Below, one piece after another: positions 1 to 13,634 of a stretch of DNA of 64,000 bases. Location: positions 241,900 through 305,899 of the forward strand of contig BCJX01000022.1 in the NCBI GenBank assembly GCA_001600415.1, read 5' to 3'. The notes under the pieces were generated by a model. It had not been told where the DNA came from. It saw only the letters and a program-made list of their open reading frames with translations, and made no database searches. This DNA comes from Pascua guehoae (lineage: Eukaryota > Basidiomycota > Tremellomycetes > Trichosporonales > Trichosporonaceae). Within the stretch, counting starts at the first letter, position 1, and every line of letters begins with the position of its first letter. The position numbers were made by a program, and so were the translations under genes.

Positions 1-71
1 ACCTCGACAATTGGGCGCAGGATGATCCACATCTTGCGAATGTCGCGCTCTACCAACTGAGCTACACGCCC
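1..71 (-). tRNA. tRNA-Ala(CGC), intron-containing, 3' part cut by window edge
   Basis: The minus strand reads GGGCGTG (acceptor 5' half), TA, a GCTC/GAGC D-stem and a CGACA/TGTCG anticodon stem. Bases TTCGCA place anticodon CGC at 34-36, with A at 37. Loop plus insert is 31 nt, so a 24-nt intron lies after position 37. The variable loop begins AGGT and the T-arm lies beyond position 1. Its 5' third is identical to the tRNA-Ala(AGC) gene at 300-380. Identity as alanine rests on the anticodon; the G3:U70 pair cannot be checked here. Confidence 0.8.
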
Positions 72-299
72 CACGACAATGTGCGCCGCCACGGGGACTG
101 GCGTCGGTTCGGCGTCGCATTGTTGATCGGGCTGAGGTGAGTGTGGGGGTGAGGGGTTGAGGTATGCCTGGTCGATAATCTCGTCTCCAGCGTATAGGCA
201 AACCTCAAGATCTGCCCAGATCTGCCCCTGACGTGCCCCAGACTTGCCCCAGCTGCCCCTAGTCCTAACATCCACGTCTCGAAAGCAAAAATCATGTTG

Positions 300-380
300 T
301 GGACGGGTTAGGAATCGAACCAAAGACCTCGTCAATTAGGGCTTGCTAATGACGCGCTCTACCAACTGAGCTACACGCCC
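300..380 (-). tRNA. tRNA-Ala(AGC) with 8-nt intron
   Basis: Acceptor GGGCGTG pairs with CCCGTCC and includes a G3:U70 wobble, the classical alanine identity element. The D-stem is GCTC/GAGC. The anticodon stem CGTCA/TGACG encloses TTAGCA, giving anticodon AGC. The loop is 15 nt, so an 8-nt intron follows A37. The T-loop TTCGATT gives a good B-box. One acceptor mismatch (6:67) and one T-stem mismatch (51:63) are present, so reduced function or a decaying copy cannot be excluded. The discriminator base is A. Confidence 0.82.
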
Positions 381-713
381 CACTACGGAGGGGACGCGGG
401 CGGGAACGGGCGCGTGGGGGCTTCTCTCCGATGGGGCTTGAGTTTGCCTTGTACCGCTCTTGGTGGCACTGGTGTTGTCGGGTTCCAGCGCGAGCTGCGC
501 CACCAACGAACCCTTGTCGTCGTACAAACCCCAGACCTAACCCTTCGCACACCTTGATCAATGATCGCGCTGCTGGACACGCGTGGCCTACCGCCTACGC
601 CTCTGAGCTGTCATCCACGACACAATCGTCATCAGTGCTGGAATTTTTACCCGTATAACAAAAGGCCTTCGATGGCGTGAGCGGCCGGAGTTGGATTCAA
701 ACACTCAGCAGTG
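381..713. other. Intergenic stretch between tRNA genes
   Basis: I see no convincing gene here. Short open frames on both strands have no recognisable domain and overlap each other. Confidence 0.5.
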
Positions 714-817
714 ACATTGTTGGTGAAACGGTATCATGCGTCGTTGCCACTCTCTTCTTAATCATCATCAAGGACGTTGTCGTCGACGCGGCAGGGGTTC
801 GACTCCCTTACAATGTA
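714..817 (+). tRNA. tRNA-Gly(GCC) with 33-nt intron
   Basis: Acceptor ACATTGT (714-720) pairs perfectly with ACAATGT (810-816), and the discriminator is A817. The D-stem is GTGA/TCAT with one wobble pair. The anticodon stem CGTCG (739-743) pairs with CGACG (784-788). Loop bases TTGCCA give anticodon GCC at 746-748. The intron is 750-782. The T-arm AGGGG-TTCGACT-CCCTT supplies a strong B-box. All stems pair, so the gene looks functional. Confidence 0.9.
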
Positions 818-1387
818 CTCTCCTTTTGCTTACCGCAACGCCGGACTTGGGGGGCGTTTGGCGGCGGGGGGGGTGTGGTCTGGTCAAGGATGTCGGGTGG
901 CAAACTCGTGGGTCTGACAACGGAGCTGGCGAAACCTCACCCGCGTGTGCCGACGATGTCGGAGACTGGATTTGGGACATGCACCGCCTCGCCAGCGTGC
1001 CACGCCGGCCCGCGGAACAATGCGACAAGGAACAAAATTGTGGGTCCACACCCGCCGAGCCTGCCATCACGCACACAGCCTGGGACGGAAGCTCGTCGGC
1101 ACAGGGTGGCTGCCTAGCAGCAGCACAGTCACCTGTGTAACCGCCACACGACAAACCTCTACTGCACAGACAGCGTCAAAAGGAACGAGAAAGGCCCGCG
1201 CCATGCCCAGGCAGGCAGTTGCTGAGCTGCCAGACGTGCAGGCCTTGCAAGAGTCGGCAAGTCTCGCCGTGCGCCATTTCTCGTTCCTCTTTGACACCCT
1301 CTGCAGGCCCCTGCGCCACGACGAGCCGCAACAGCCTTGGATGAAAGGCGCAGGGATGCCGAAGTACAGTGCATGTCAAAATGGAAC

Positions 1388-1762
1388 GTGAGGGGCGCAG
1401 GGATGCTAGCATACTGCTCTGAGGTGCTGCTGAGATGAGCGTTGGGGGGGGGGGGGGGCGCCAGACACATCTCACCCTGGGCCACTAACGTTCCTTTTTG
1501 GCATACACTGTATGTGGCTGTTCACGTCAAGATCAGTGGTGACAGCCACCGGTCGGGTTACTCTAACCGTGCGCCACTGACCGCCCTTTTGTCAGAAGCT
1601 GTGCTGTGCTTGAGAGTCTGCACCCCAATAATTACAGTGTGTGCCAAAGGGAGCGGCCCAGGGATGCCGTAGCATGCTTGTCGAAGGTGCTGCGAAGATT
1701 GGCGTTTGGCAGTGCGAGACAATATCACCCTTCGCCACTCACGTTCCTTTCGACAGACAAGA
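1388..1762. repeat. Diverged direct repeat pair (1388-1500 and 1652-1762)
   Basis: The two segments share the same order of short blocks: a GGCGCAGGGATG-like start, GTAGCATGCT-like, AGGTGCTGC, AGATgaGCGTTtGG, a TCACCCT block and CACGTTCCTTT-like. Similarity is clear but with many substitutions and small indels, so this is an old duplication. I see no coding content. Confidence 0.5.
1444..1458. repeat. Poly-G homopolymer, 15 bp
   Basis: Fifteen consecutive G residues, inside the first copy of the diverged direct repeat. Confidence 0.9.
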
Positions 1763-2058
1763 GTTGGACAGGCTGTGATAGAAATTCTTTGGGGCAGGTT
1801 GCCACTAACAAGACACCCACATTCACCTCCGTGGTAGCAGAGTCGCCGCATGCCCGTGTCCTCGCTCCACGACGAACCTGTCAGTCCCTGCGGCACGCGG
1901 CCGCCAACCTTTAGGTGCACAATGGCCCTCGTAAAGGTTCGCGCTGTGCCCCACTGAGCACAAGACATTATCGCAGAGGTTTTGGTCAAAAATCCCTGTC
2001 GCAACACTTGCCAGGGAGGGTGGCAATATTTAAGCGTGGCACGATGCTAGTTTTCTAT

Positions 2059-2120
2059 CACACAAACAAAGCACGCTTTGGCACCACACGAACAAAGCAC
2101 GCTTTGCCACCGCACGAACG
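2059..2120. repeat. 26-bp tandem repeat, about 2.4 units
   Basis: Units at 2059-2084 and 2085-2110 differ at two positions and share the core AACAAAGCACGCTTTG, which contains the palindrome AAAGCACGCTTT-like arms. A partial third unit follows. Confidence 0.75.
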
Positions 2121-2300
2121 ATTGGCAGACTGACATGACGCGAACAATACCTGTGTTGTCAACACACCCACTACCCGGAGTCGGCTGCCACCATATCAGC
2201 CGTACCATTCTCTGACCTTACCACACTCAAGGGTCCTGCAACCAAGGCTGACGAGCGAACAATACAGTCATCCAAATTATGTTGGCCTGTGAGACCTCGT

Positions 2301-2360
2301 ACGATCAACGTGTCCTTCATACAATCAACTTGTCCCTCATGTAATCAACGTGTCGTGCAC
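2301..2360. repeat. 20-bp tandem repeat, three units
   Basis: Three consecutive 20-bp units (2301, 2321, 2341) share the core ATCAACGTGTCC with a few substitutions. They lie about 230 bp upstream of a TATA-like box. Confidence 0.75.
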
Positions 2361-2589
2361 GCGGCCAACTCTCGCTGGAAATTAAACACTACCCAGAGGC
2401 GTATCACAATGCTACTCGCCTGCACAACGTACCACCCTAACGCCACCATTGTTGATCACACTGCTTCAAGCTTGCACACCTCACCCGTTGCACACAAGGA
2501 ATCAATTAATTTTGACGTGTGACCACCATTGGAACAACGCGTGGCACACGGGAGACCAGCACGTGCGACCGACCGCTGCCTCGAAAGCC

Positions 2590-2597
2590 TATATAAT
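2590..2597 (+). promoter_or_regulatory. TATA-like box upstream of the gene at 2826
   Basis: TATATAAT lies about 230 bp before the start codon and is followed by a pyrimidine-rich leader ending in AAACCATG. Confidence 0.4.
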
Positions 2598-2825
2598 ACC
2601 CAACTCACCTGCGTCTCTGACCATTCGTTCGTCGACTACCCGGACGCAGCCTACGACCGTCGTTCGCCACCTGGCCCTTTTCGACTTGTCCTCAATCCCC
2701 TTCGCCATCGTCTTGCGGTCATCCACCACGACCCACACCCACACACACACTCTCCTTACCACCAACCCCTACCAACTCTCCCTACCGCTTCTCCCAACCC
2801 AACCCCCGCCAACCCACCTAAAACC

Positions 2826-3410
2826 ATGCCCCCCTCGACCAAAACCCCCACGAACCCCCCCTCGCGCCGTCCCCCCCTTTGGCGTCGGGCCAACCTCCCC
2901 CCAGCCGAGAAGCTCAAGTACGCCCGCGAGGCGCTCATGGCCAAGCTCGCCGACGCACGCCAGCGCAAGGAGAACAAGGAGGCGTGCGCCGCGCGCAAGA
3001 AGGAACGCAAGGAACGCAAGAACCGCCGCGAGCGCGAGCGTGAGCGTGAGCGCGACGTGGTGATGGCGAGCATGGACGCCGCGACCACCAAGGACGCAAC
3101 CAACGGCAACCGCAACGCAACGGACACGAACGCATCGGGCACGAACGCAGACGACGCCATGGACGTCGACCCCCCCACGTCCTCCACCCAGGACACGCGC
3201 ATGGCGGACCCGCCCCGCCGCCGCCGTTTCCCGACCCCCAACGACGCCCCCCGCCGTGACCGCAAGACCCGCCGCAAGTCGAAAGAACTCAAGCGCGCGC
3301 TGGGCATCGCGCCGCCCAAGACCGTGTTGCCGCCGCGCATGCTGGTCGTGAACAATTTGTACCGCAAGATGGTGGTGGAGCAGCTGCTCCCGGCGCAGAC
3401 CGAGGCGTAG
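2826..3410 (+). CDS. Small highly charged protein, function unknown
   Basis: An intronless frame of 194 residues. The start at 2826 was chosen over an upstream in-frame extension because AAACCATG is a good fungal start context and the upstream 300 bases are pyrimidine-rich leader. The protein has a Pro/Thr-rich N-terminus, a central Lys/Arg/Glu-rich stretch (about residues 25-75) likely to form a charged helix or coiled coil, a low-complexity Asn/Thr/Ala/Asp segment and a basic C-terminal region around residue 150. I recognise no domain. The basic clusters could act as nuclear signals, which is only inference. It is weakly similar in style, not demonstrably in sequence, to the basic protein at 36481. 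Confidence 0.6.
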   Translation: MPPSTKTPTNPPSRRPPLWRRANLPPAEKLKYAREALMAKLADARQRKENKEACAARKKERKERKNRRERERERERDVVMASMDAATTKDATNGNRNATDTNASGTNADDAMDVDPPTSSTQDTRMADPPRRRRFPTPNDAPRRDRKTRRKSKELKRALGIAPPKTVLPPRMLVVNNLYRKMVVEQLLPAQTEA

Positions 3411-4484
3411 CTGGAGTCGTAGCTGTCAATGTGGCACATCTGCCACTCGCATGCATCTTTTAGCGACCGTGGAGTCAGTCTCATGTCCATACCATCGTTC
3501 GGGATGCATTTAACGCTCTCGTCCCTCTACTAATGCACGGTTTCTTTGCTCGTCCCGGCCGACGCCTCATTGCGACAGGTGCACCATCTTGTGCAGGTGT
3601 CCAAAAAGCCATGACTATCACATTAAGCTTGGGTACGCGCACGGCACAGGGTGGCGCTCAGGGCATGTGGGATACAACAAGCACAAAATATCAGAGTGTC
3701 CACGTGCCGTGCCCTTGAATTGGTCAAGGCAGTGGCTATTCCCAACTTCGACAAAGTCTCCAGACTTTCTGGGTGCACCTGGAGCATACAGAGATTGTTG
3801 GCGACAGACTGATGTTGTAATAGACGGAACTAATAGGACGACGACTGCCGAGAGATCATTATAAGAGTGCTCAGTGTAGTAGTAACACATCTGCAGGAAA
3901 CCCCACGTGCAATCCTCCGAACATCCAGTCCTTTTGGCCTCTACGTTCGACTCATACTCCGTCAGTAACAGTGACTGTCTTGTAGCGCCGCCTTGCGGCG
4001 CCGGGCGGTTGTGTAACCGTCCAAATCAGTATCTCCGCTCTTCATGTTACTATATTCTCCAGTTTCTAGAACAACCGAGAGACGAACCACTTTGAAGTAG
4101 GGACGCAGCAGGGAGCCAGCTGGCTAGTGATCAGTCAGGGGCAGCGGTCTGCAAGAGGCGCCCAGATGACTCGGGTATGGCGGGACACGAGTCTGCCGAC
4201 GACACCGTTATAATAGTGACAGCCTTGTGGCAGCGCCACGCGGTGCCGGGCCTTTTCAGCTGGCAGTTCTATATCTCTACTCGTCAGGTTACTCTATTCT
4301 CTAGTTTCTACAACATACACGAGTTTGAAGGCGACACAGATTTCAAAACGACGCAGGCCTGGAGCTGCCTATTTACTGGGCAGGCGTCTGGTAGTGCGCA
4401 AAAACTTGCACATAGGGTTTCATTTCTTAAATAATTCTTAAACATAAACTAGAATAGTTGCGCCCGCCCAACGCGCGAACATGC
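3411..4484. other. Intergenic region with an old internal duplication
   Basis: No gene is recognised. Segments at about 3961-4110 and 4190-4335 share ordered blocks: GTGACnGnCTTGT, a GC-rich dyad around GCGCCnCnnnGCGGnGCCGGG, TATCTC, and TTACTnTATTCTCnAGTTTCTA. This implies a diverged direct duplication of ~145 bp. The GC-rich block forms a small stem-loop in each copy. Confidence 0.5.
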
Positions 4485-9820
<5,336 letters not shown>

Positions 9821-10139
9821 CGAACGAGACGAATGTGTTGATTCCAACAGCCGTCGCGCGCGTCAATGCTCGCCCGTGGCCTTATTTGGCGACGCTGCAT
9901 CTCTTCAGACCGTAACACAAGCTGTACCCGCGGCCCAACAATGACGATGCGCTCTACAGAGCATGATAGGTGGGGAGACAGCTTGCGCGTCGATGGCCCT
10001 GGAAGCTGGGTGCACATGGGTCAGTAATCAGGACCGGCAGGACCGGTGGCCCGTGGAGCGCCGCTTGTGCTGTGGTAATTTTGGAACACTCGACGAGGTA
10101 TAATAGCAAGGTACCAAATGTCCCCACATGGGGGGCGTG
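9821..10139. other. Upstream region of ABC transporter copy 1
   Basis: This is presumed promoter of the minus-strand transporter gene. I see no separate gene or clear TATA box. Confidence 0.4.
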
Positions 10140-10356
10140 CCTGATTTTGGAGCCAATATCAGTTGTGCAGCCGCAAAGACCGTGCCTGGATGCACGATTG
10201 CACGAGGACGGGATGGCATGTGACCATGTGACCGATAGGGTGTGCCCTCCATCCGCAATCACCATGTGGGTGGTATACCCCCCATCCTGTCGCGCCCACA
10301 GCCCACCCACAGCAGGCTAACCGCGCTAAAACACTCGGGTCACTCACTAGTGGACT
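10140..10356. repeat. ~200-bp dispersed repeat, copy A
   Basis: This segment matches 12915-13111 over nearly its whole length. Shared blocks include CAGCCGC, GACCGTGCCTGGATGC, GACGGGATGGCATGTG, CACCATGTGG, CCCATCCTGTCGCGCCCAC, GACCGCGCTAAAA-like and TAGTGGACTAGGAAAG. Small indels separate the copies. It runs directly into the ABC-like fragment at 10344. The two copies are in the same orientation and bracket the nitrilase pseudogene and the CFEM gene. Confidence 0.8.
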
Positions 10357-10640
10357 AGGAAAGGGTTTCTTGTCAGTTTGCGCGTATCCGTGGGTTGTCC
10401 ATAGAGAGTACTACCGTGAAGCTTGGGTGTGCCCACGCATTCTCGCGGGCAGGGCAGCTCCTACCACAGTTGGACCATCTCTGCCCTGCACACAACTCCA
10501 ATCGTGGCCAAAGTCGCCTCAACCAACATGATGGTCTCAATTGTCTCCCAAACTACCCGCCACCTCCGTCCTCCCGCACAAGGGACATTACTACCCACCC
10601 CCGCTTCTTCCTCGTCGACGCGCCATTGACCTCAGCGGCA
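10344..10640 (-). pseudogene. Decayed 5' fragment of a Yor1-like ABC transporter
   Basis: On the minus strand this resembles intron 1 and the end of exon 1 of the transporter at 4485-9820 (its 9430-9712). Shared features include the CTTGTCAGTTTGC block, TATCCGnGGGTTGnCCATAGAGAGTACT, GTGAAGCTTGGGT-like sequence, and a coding end reading EVNGASTRKKRG against EYNGASSTKQRR in copy 1. The donor-site region is degenerate and no downstream exons follow, so it cannot make a transporter. It stops abruptly at about 10635-10640, where nitrilase-like coding begins on the other strand. Confidence 0.75.
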
Positions 10641-11442
10641 TTCGGCCGGGGTACACGACGTGCCGGAGGAAGGGGATGACGACGAGCCCGACAGTCTGCG
10701 TGTGCACAACACGCACGTCCTAATCGACAAGGACGGGTCGATGAAGGCCAAGTACAGCAAGGTGAGCGAGACTGTGTTTCTCCAGCTGACGTCAGCTGCA
10801 CCTGTACGACGTCGAGCTGAATACGGAGGCGGAGGACGGAACACCGCGCAAGAAGCGTATCGGGGAGAGCGACCGCAGCGTACGTCGGGGAAGGGAGATC
10901 GTGCCCCCCCGTCCCTGTCGAGGGTGTGGGGACGGTCGGCCTCGAGATCTGCTACGACCTCCGCTTCCCCGAGCTCTCGATCATCCTCACCCGCATGGGC
11001 GCGGACGTGCTTACGTTCCCGAGCGCGTTCATGCTCCCCACAGGGAAAAGCGCACTGGGGTGAGTTGAGCTCGCAGGGTTTCTACATTGCAGCTGACGGC
11101 AGCGACGCTTCTTGTGAGCTATATCGACTTCCGTACTATGAGATGATCCAGCGCGCCGCTGCTATCCAGTATCAGACGTACGTGATTGCGTCAGCGCAGT
11201 ACGGCGCACACAACGCGTCGCGCTCGTCGTGGGGGGAGTCACTCGCCTTCGACCCGTGGGGGAGACAGCTGGGCCGGTTGCGGAGCATGGAGGACCCCCC
11301 TCCCGAGTCGGATGTTTACGACGACAGCGGAGAATGGTTCATCTGCGAGATCGATGACGCGGTCATCAGCGAAACGAGGAAGCTGATCCCCCTGGCGATC
11401 CAGAAGCGCGCCGACATCTACGGGGTAGTGGGGCGGAAGTGA
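10641..11442 (+). pseudogene. Nitrilase-superfamily (Nit-like) gene, truncated and frameshifted
   Basis: Translation in pieces gives a carbon-nitrogen hydrolase: AGVHDVPEEG, RVHNTHVLIDKDG, the catalytic-Lys block with KLHLYDVEL, the catalytic-Cys block GLEICYDLRFPE, FMLPTGKAHW, AAAIQYQTYVIASAQYGAHN and a C-terminal DPWG. Intron 10762-10795 is needed to join SK to LHLYDV. The first ~90-100 residues, including the catalytic Glu, are missing: upstream sequence is an antisense ABC-transporter fragment. Two +1 frameshifts are visible, an extra C in the C7 run near 10901-10907 and an extra A in AAAA near 11046-11049. A possible 11-nt exon (11103-11113) would restore the usual HWATLL. Truncation plus two shifts argue for a dead gene. 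The rest of the window reads cleanly, making sequencing error less likely. Confidence 0.8.
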
Positions 11443-11970
11443 AGGGGAAGATGCCGATGTCGCGTGTCTCAGAGATCCGTGATCAGAGAGGTTTGAGGTC
11501 TCTTCCGCAAACGACAACCTCTGCTCCCAAAGCTCTGAAACATGCGGAGTCTCAACGTACTCATCTCATACCCTGTATGCTTTGTACACGTAATTTGCGT
11601 TTGCGGCGGCGTATTCCACTTCAGAACGTTCGGAACAGCCAAAGCGCCCGAGCCAGCCGACCCGTTGGTCGTTACCCTGACAAACTTCGGCCGTACTTTT
11701 ATCTGATAATGGAGAGGGAAGTCTTGGCACTGCTCGGCCTCATCGAATCTTGCTGTAATTCTGACCAGCTGTCGGCCGGTGCATGCTGGGCAGTATACGT
11801 TCCAGCCTCCCACTTCGGTTAGCCGGCATTATTGTCTTATTTCCCATGTCCGCCTGCTCCCCAAGGTGGGCGTCTTAAAAGGCAAAGCGCCCGTTTTCTT
11901 GGCCAGTCCCCCGCCCACTGTCCATTTCATACTCACCCGTTTACGTCCCACGTCCCCTCGTTCTGTCACC
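11443..11970. other. Intergenic region upstream of the CFEM gene
   Basis: No gene is recognised. Positions 11850-11970 are pyrimidine-rich with a TTAAAAGG motif near 11875 and are likely the promoter and leader of the next gene. Confidence 0.45.
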
Positions 11971-12495
11971 ATGAAGCTCCTCGCCCTTGCCGCGCTCGCG
12001 TCCGTCGCCGCCGCCGAGCTCTCGACCTGCATCACGACCTGCGCGGAGAACATCACCACGACAAACACCACGGCGTGCCCCACAAAGGAGTTGTGAGTTG
12101 TGTTTTCGTGTGTTTTTCCAGAGTGGAATGGCCAGATGAACAAGCTGACCCAAAGCGAGTCCCAGGACTGCCTGTGCGAGTACGGCTTCACCTCCGATGT
12201 CCGCAAGTGCATGTACACCGCGTGCCCCGGTGAGGTGACCGACTGGGTCGCCGTGTACCGCGGCGCCGATTGCCCCGAGGGCACCTACTCGGCAACCAAC
12301 GGGTCCAACCCCCACTCCAACACCAGCACCGACTCTACGGGCGGCGCAAGCCCCACAGGCACTGCCGCCGCGTCCGACGCCTCGGCGTCGTCCCCCGTCG
12401 CATCGACCTCGGCTACCGGCGGCTCAGGCGCCGCTGCCCTCGGCATCCCTGTCTTCGGCGCTGTCTTCGCCGCAGCCATCGTCGCTGCTCTCTGA
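11971..12495 (+). CDS. CFEM-domain secreted, probably GPI-anchored protein
   Basis: Exons 11971-12092 and 12156-12495 encode 153 residues. A signal peptide (MKLLALAALASVAAA) is followed by a CFEM domain with exactly eight cysteines at 20, 24, 36, 46, 48, 59, 64 and 80, including the DCLC motif. A Ser/Thr/Ala-rich stalk and a C-terminal hydrophobic segment (about residues 133-153) indicate GPI attachment. The acceptor at 12154-12155 (AAAG, with CTGAC branch just upstream) was chosen because the nearer CAG at 12119-12121 gives the wrong frame. CFEM proteins act at the cell surface, some in haem or iron uptake and adhesion. Which applies here is not known. Confidence 0.85.
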
Positions 12496-12767
12496 GCTTC
12501 CGGTGAAGCTTGATGGAAATCATCCACAGAGATCTACTGTAGAATTGTCCGAAGTTTGCATGCACGCCATTAGCTTGAGTCTGAGCAGATATATCTTACA
12601 GCAGCCAGTGTCCAGCTCCCATTACCATTCCCTTTCCGCGCGCCGACTTGTTTCGCATGGCCTCTGACTTTGTTCATCCGGTTATCGTCCTTTGATCGTC
12701 CGAATCATCGTTGTGCCTCTCGTGCTCGAGATATCAAGAGAGTCATGCATGTTGGCCTGAAGCAACA

Positions 12768-12911
12768 GGGGTCGTGTTCTTACATCCATCTTCGTAGGAG
12801 TAAACGCACCAGGACGTGGTGTCAGGAAGCCGGCCGATAGGGGTCGTGTTCTTACATCCATCTTCGTAGGAGTAAACGCACCAGGACGTGGTGTCAGGAA
12901 ACCGGCCGATA
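12768..12911. repeat. 72-bp perfect tandem duplication
   Basis: Two adjacent copies (12768-12839 and 12840-12911) run from GGGGTCGTGTTCTTACATCC to GGCCGATA, with essentially one difference near the end (AAGCC versus AAACC). It abuts the dispersed ~200-bp repeat copy B. Confidence 0.85.
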
Positions 12912-12914
12912 CAC

Positions 12915-13111
12915 ATGGGCCTAAACGTACTGCAGCCGCGAAGAGACCGTGCCTGGATGCGCGATTGAGGACGGGATGGCATGTGGCCGATTGGCGTGAT
13001 CAAACCCCTCTTTCTTCACCATGTGGTTACTCCCCATCCTGTCGCGCCCACCGCCCTCCCACAGGTTGACCGCGCTAAAACTCGGGTGACTCAATAGTGG
13101 ACTAGGAAAGG
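12915..13111. repeat. ~200-bp dispersed repeat, copy B
   Basis: This is the counterpart of 10140-10356 in the same orientation, described there. It ends in TAGTGGACTAGGAAAGG and then diverges. Confidence 0.8.
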
Positions 13112-13634
13112 CGCTAACCGGGCTGGGCCCAGGTGGGAGCGCGATGCACGCCCACCTCGCTCAGTGCGGTGGCGCGCGGTTGGCTGTGCCTTGGTGACGA
13201 GCTCATCAATCATGGCGGCTTGGGTCAACAGACGATGACATCGACAGATCGAGAGCAGGCCGAGGCGGCCTCGGTCCGGCCTTGTGGACCCCACATGGCC
13301 CCTCTGAGACCCAGTGTGCCTCCGGCGGAAGCCTTGTGACGTCGATGCACTGGCCGGGGACGACTCGAACCTCGACTCTGGGCGGTGACCTCTCGTAACT
13401 GACACCATGTGGTCCTCCCCGGATCTCCGCATTTAGCCTCCGAGCCCAGCAGATGATGTGAATGCCAAACACGAGGTACCTCTGTGTGACGAAGAAAGCC
13501 TTGACTGTGTTGACAGAAAGTTCGCTCCGGTGGGAATGGGAAGAAGGTTCAGGCGTGTCCAAAAGGCGGTTTCTTCGTATCCCCATGATGTATCGCCCGC
13601 TGGTGACCAAGAATCACCAGAAACCACGTCTAGC
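13112..13634. other. Intergenic region upstream of the MFS gene
   Basis: No separate gene is recognised. The frame of the MFS protein is open upstream to an ATG at 13458, so an N-terminal extension of 59 residues is possible. Confidence 0.4.

Larger units (their letters stand above)
818..2825. other. Gene-poor region with short repeats
   Basis: No open frame here has recognisable domains or convincing splice structure. It contains a poly-G run, a diverged direct repeat pair and two short tandem arrays, listed separately. The last ~230 bases become pyrimidine-rich and contain a TATA-like box, and look like the promoter and leader of the gene starting at 2826. Confidence 0.5.

Noticed and set aside
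13355..13420. B-box-like GACTCGAACC on the plus strand suggesting a minus-strand tRNA
   Set aside because: The implied T-stem does not pair and no acceptor or anticodon stem can be formed.
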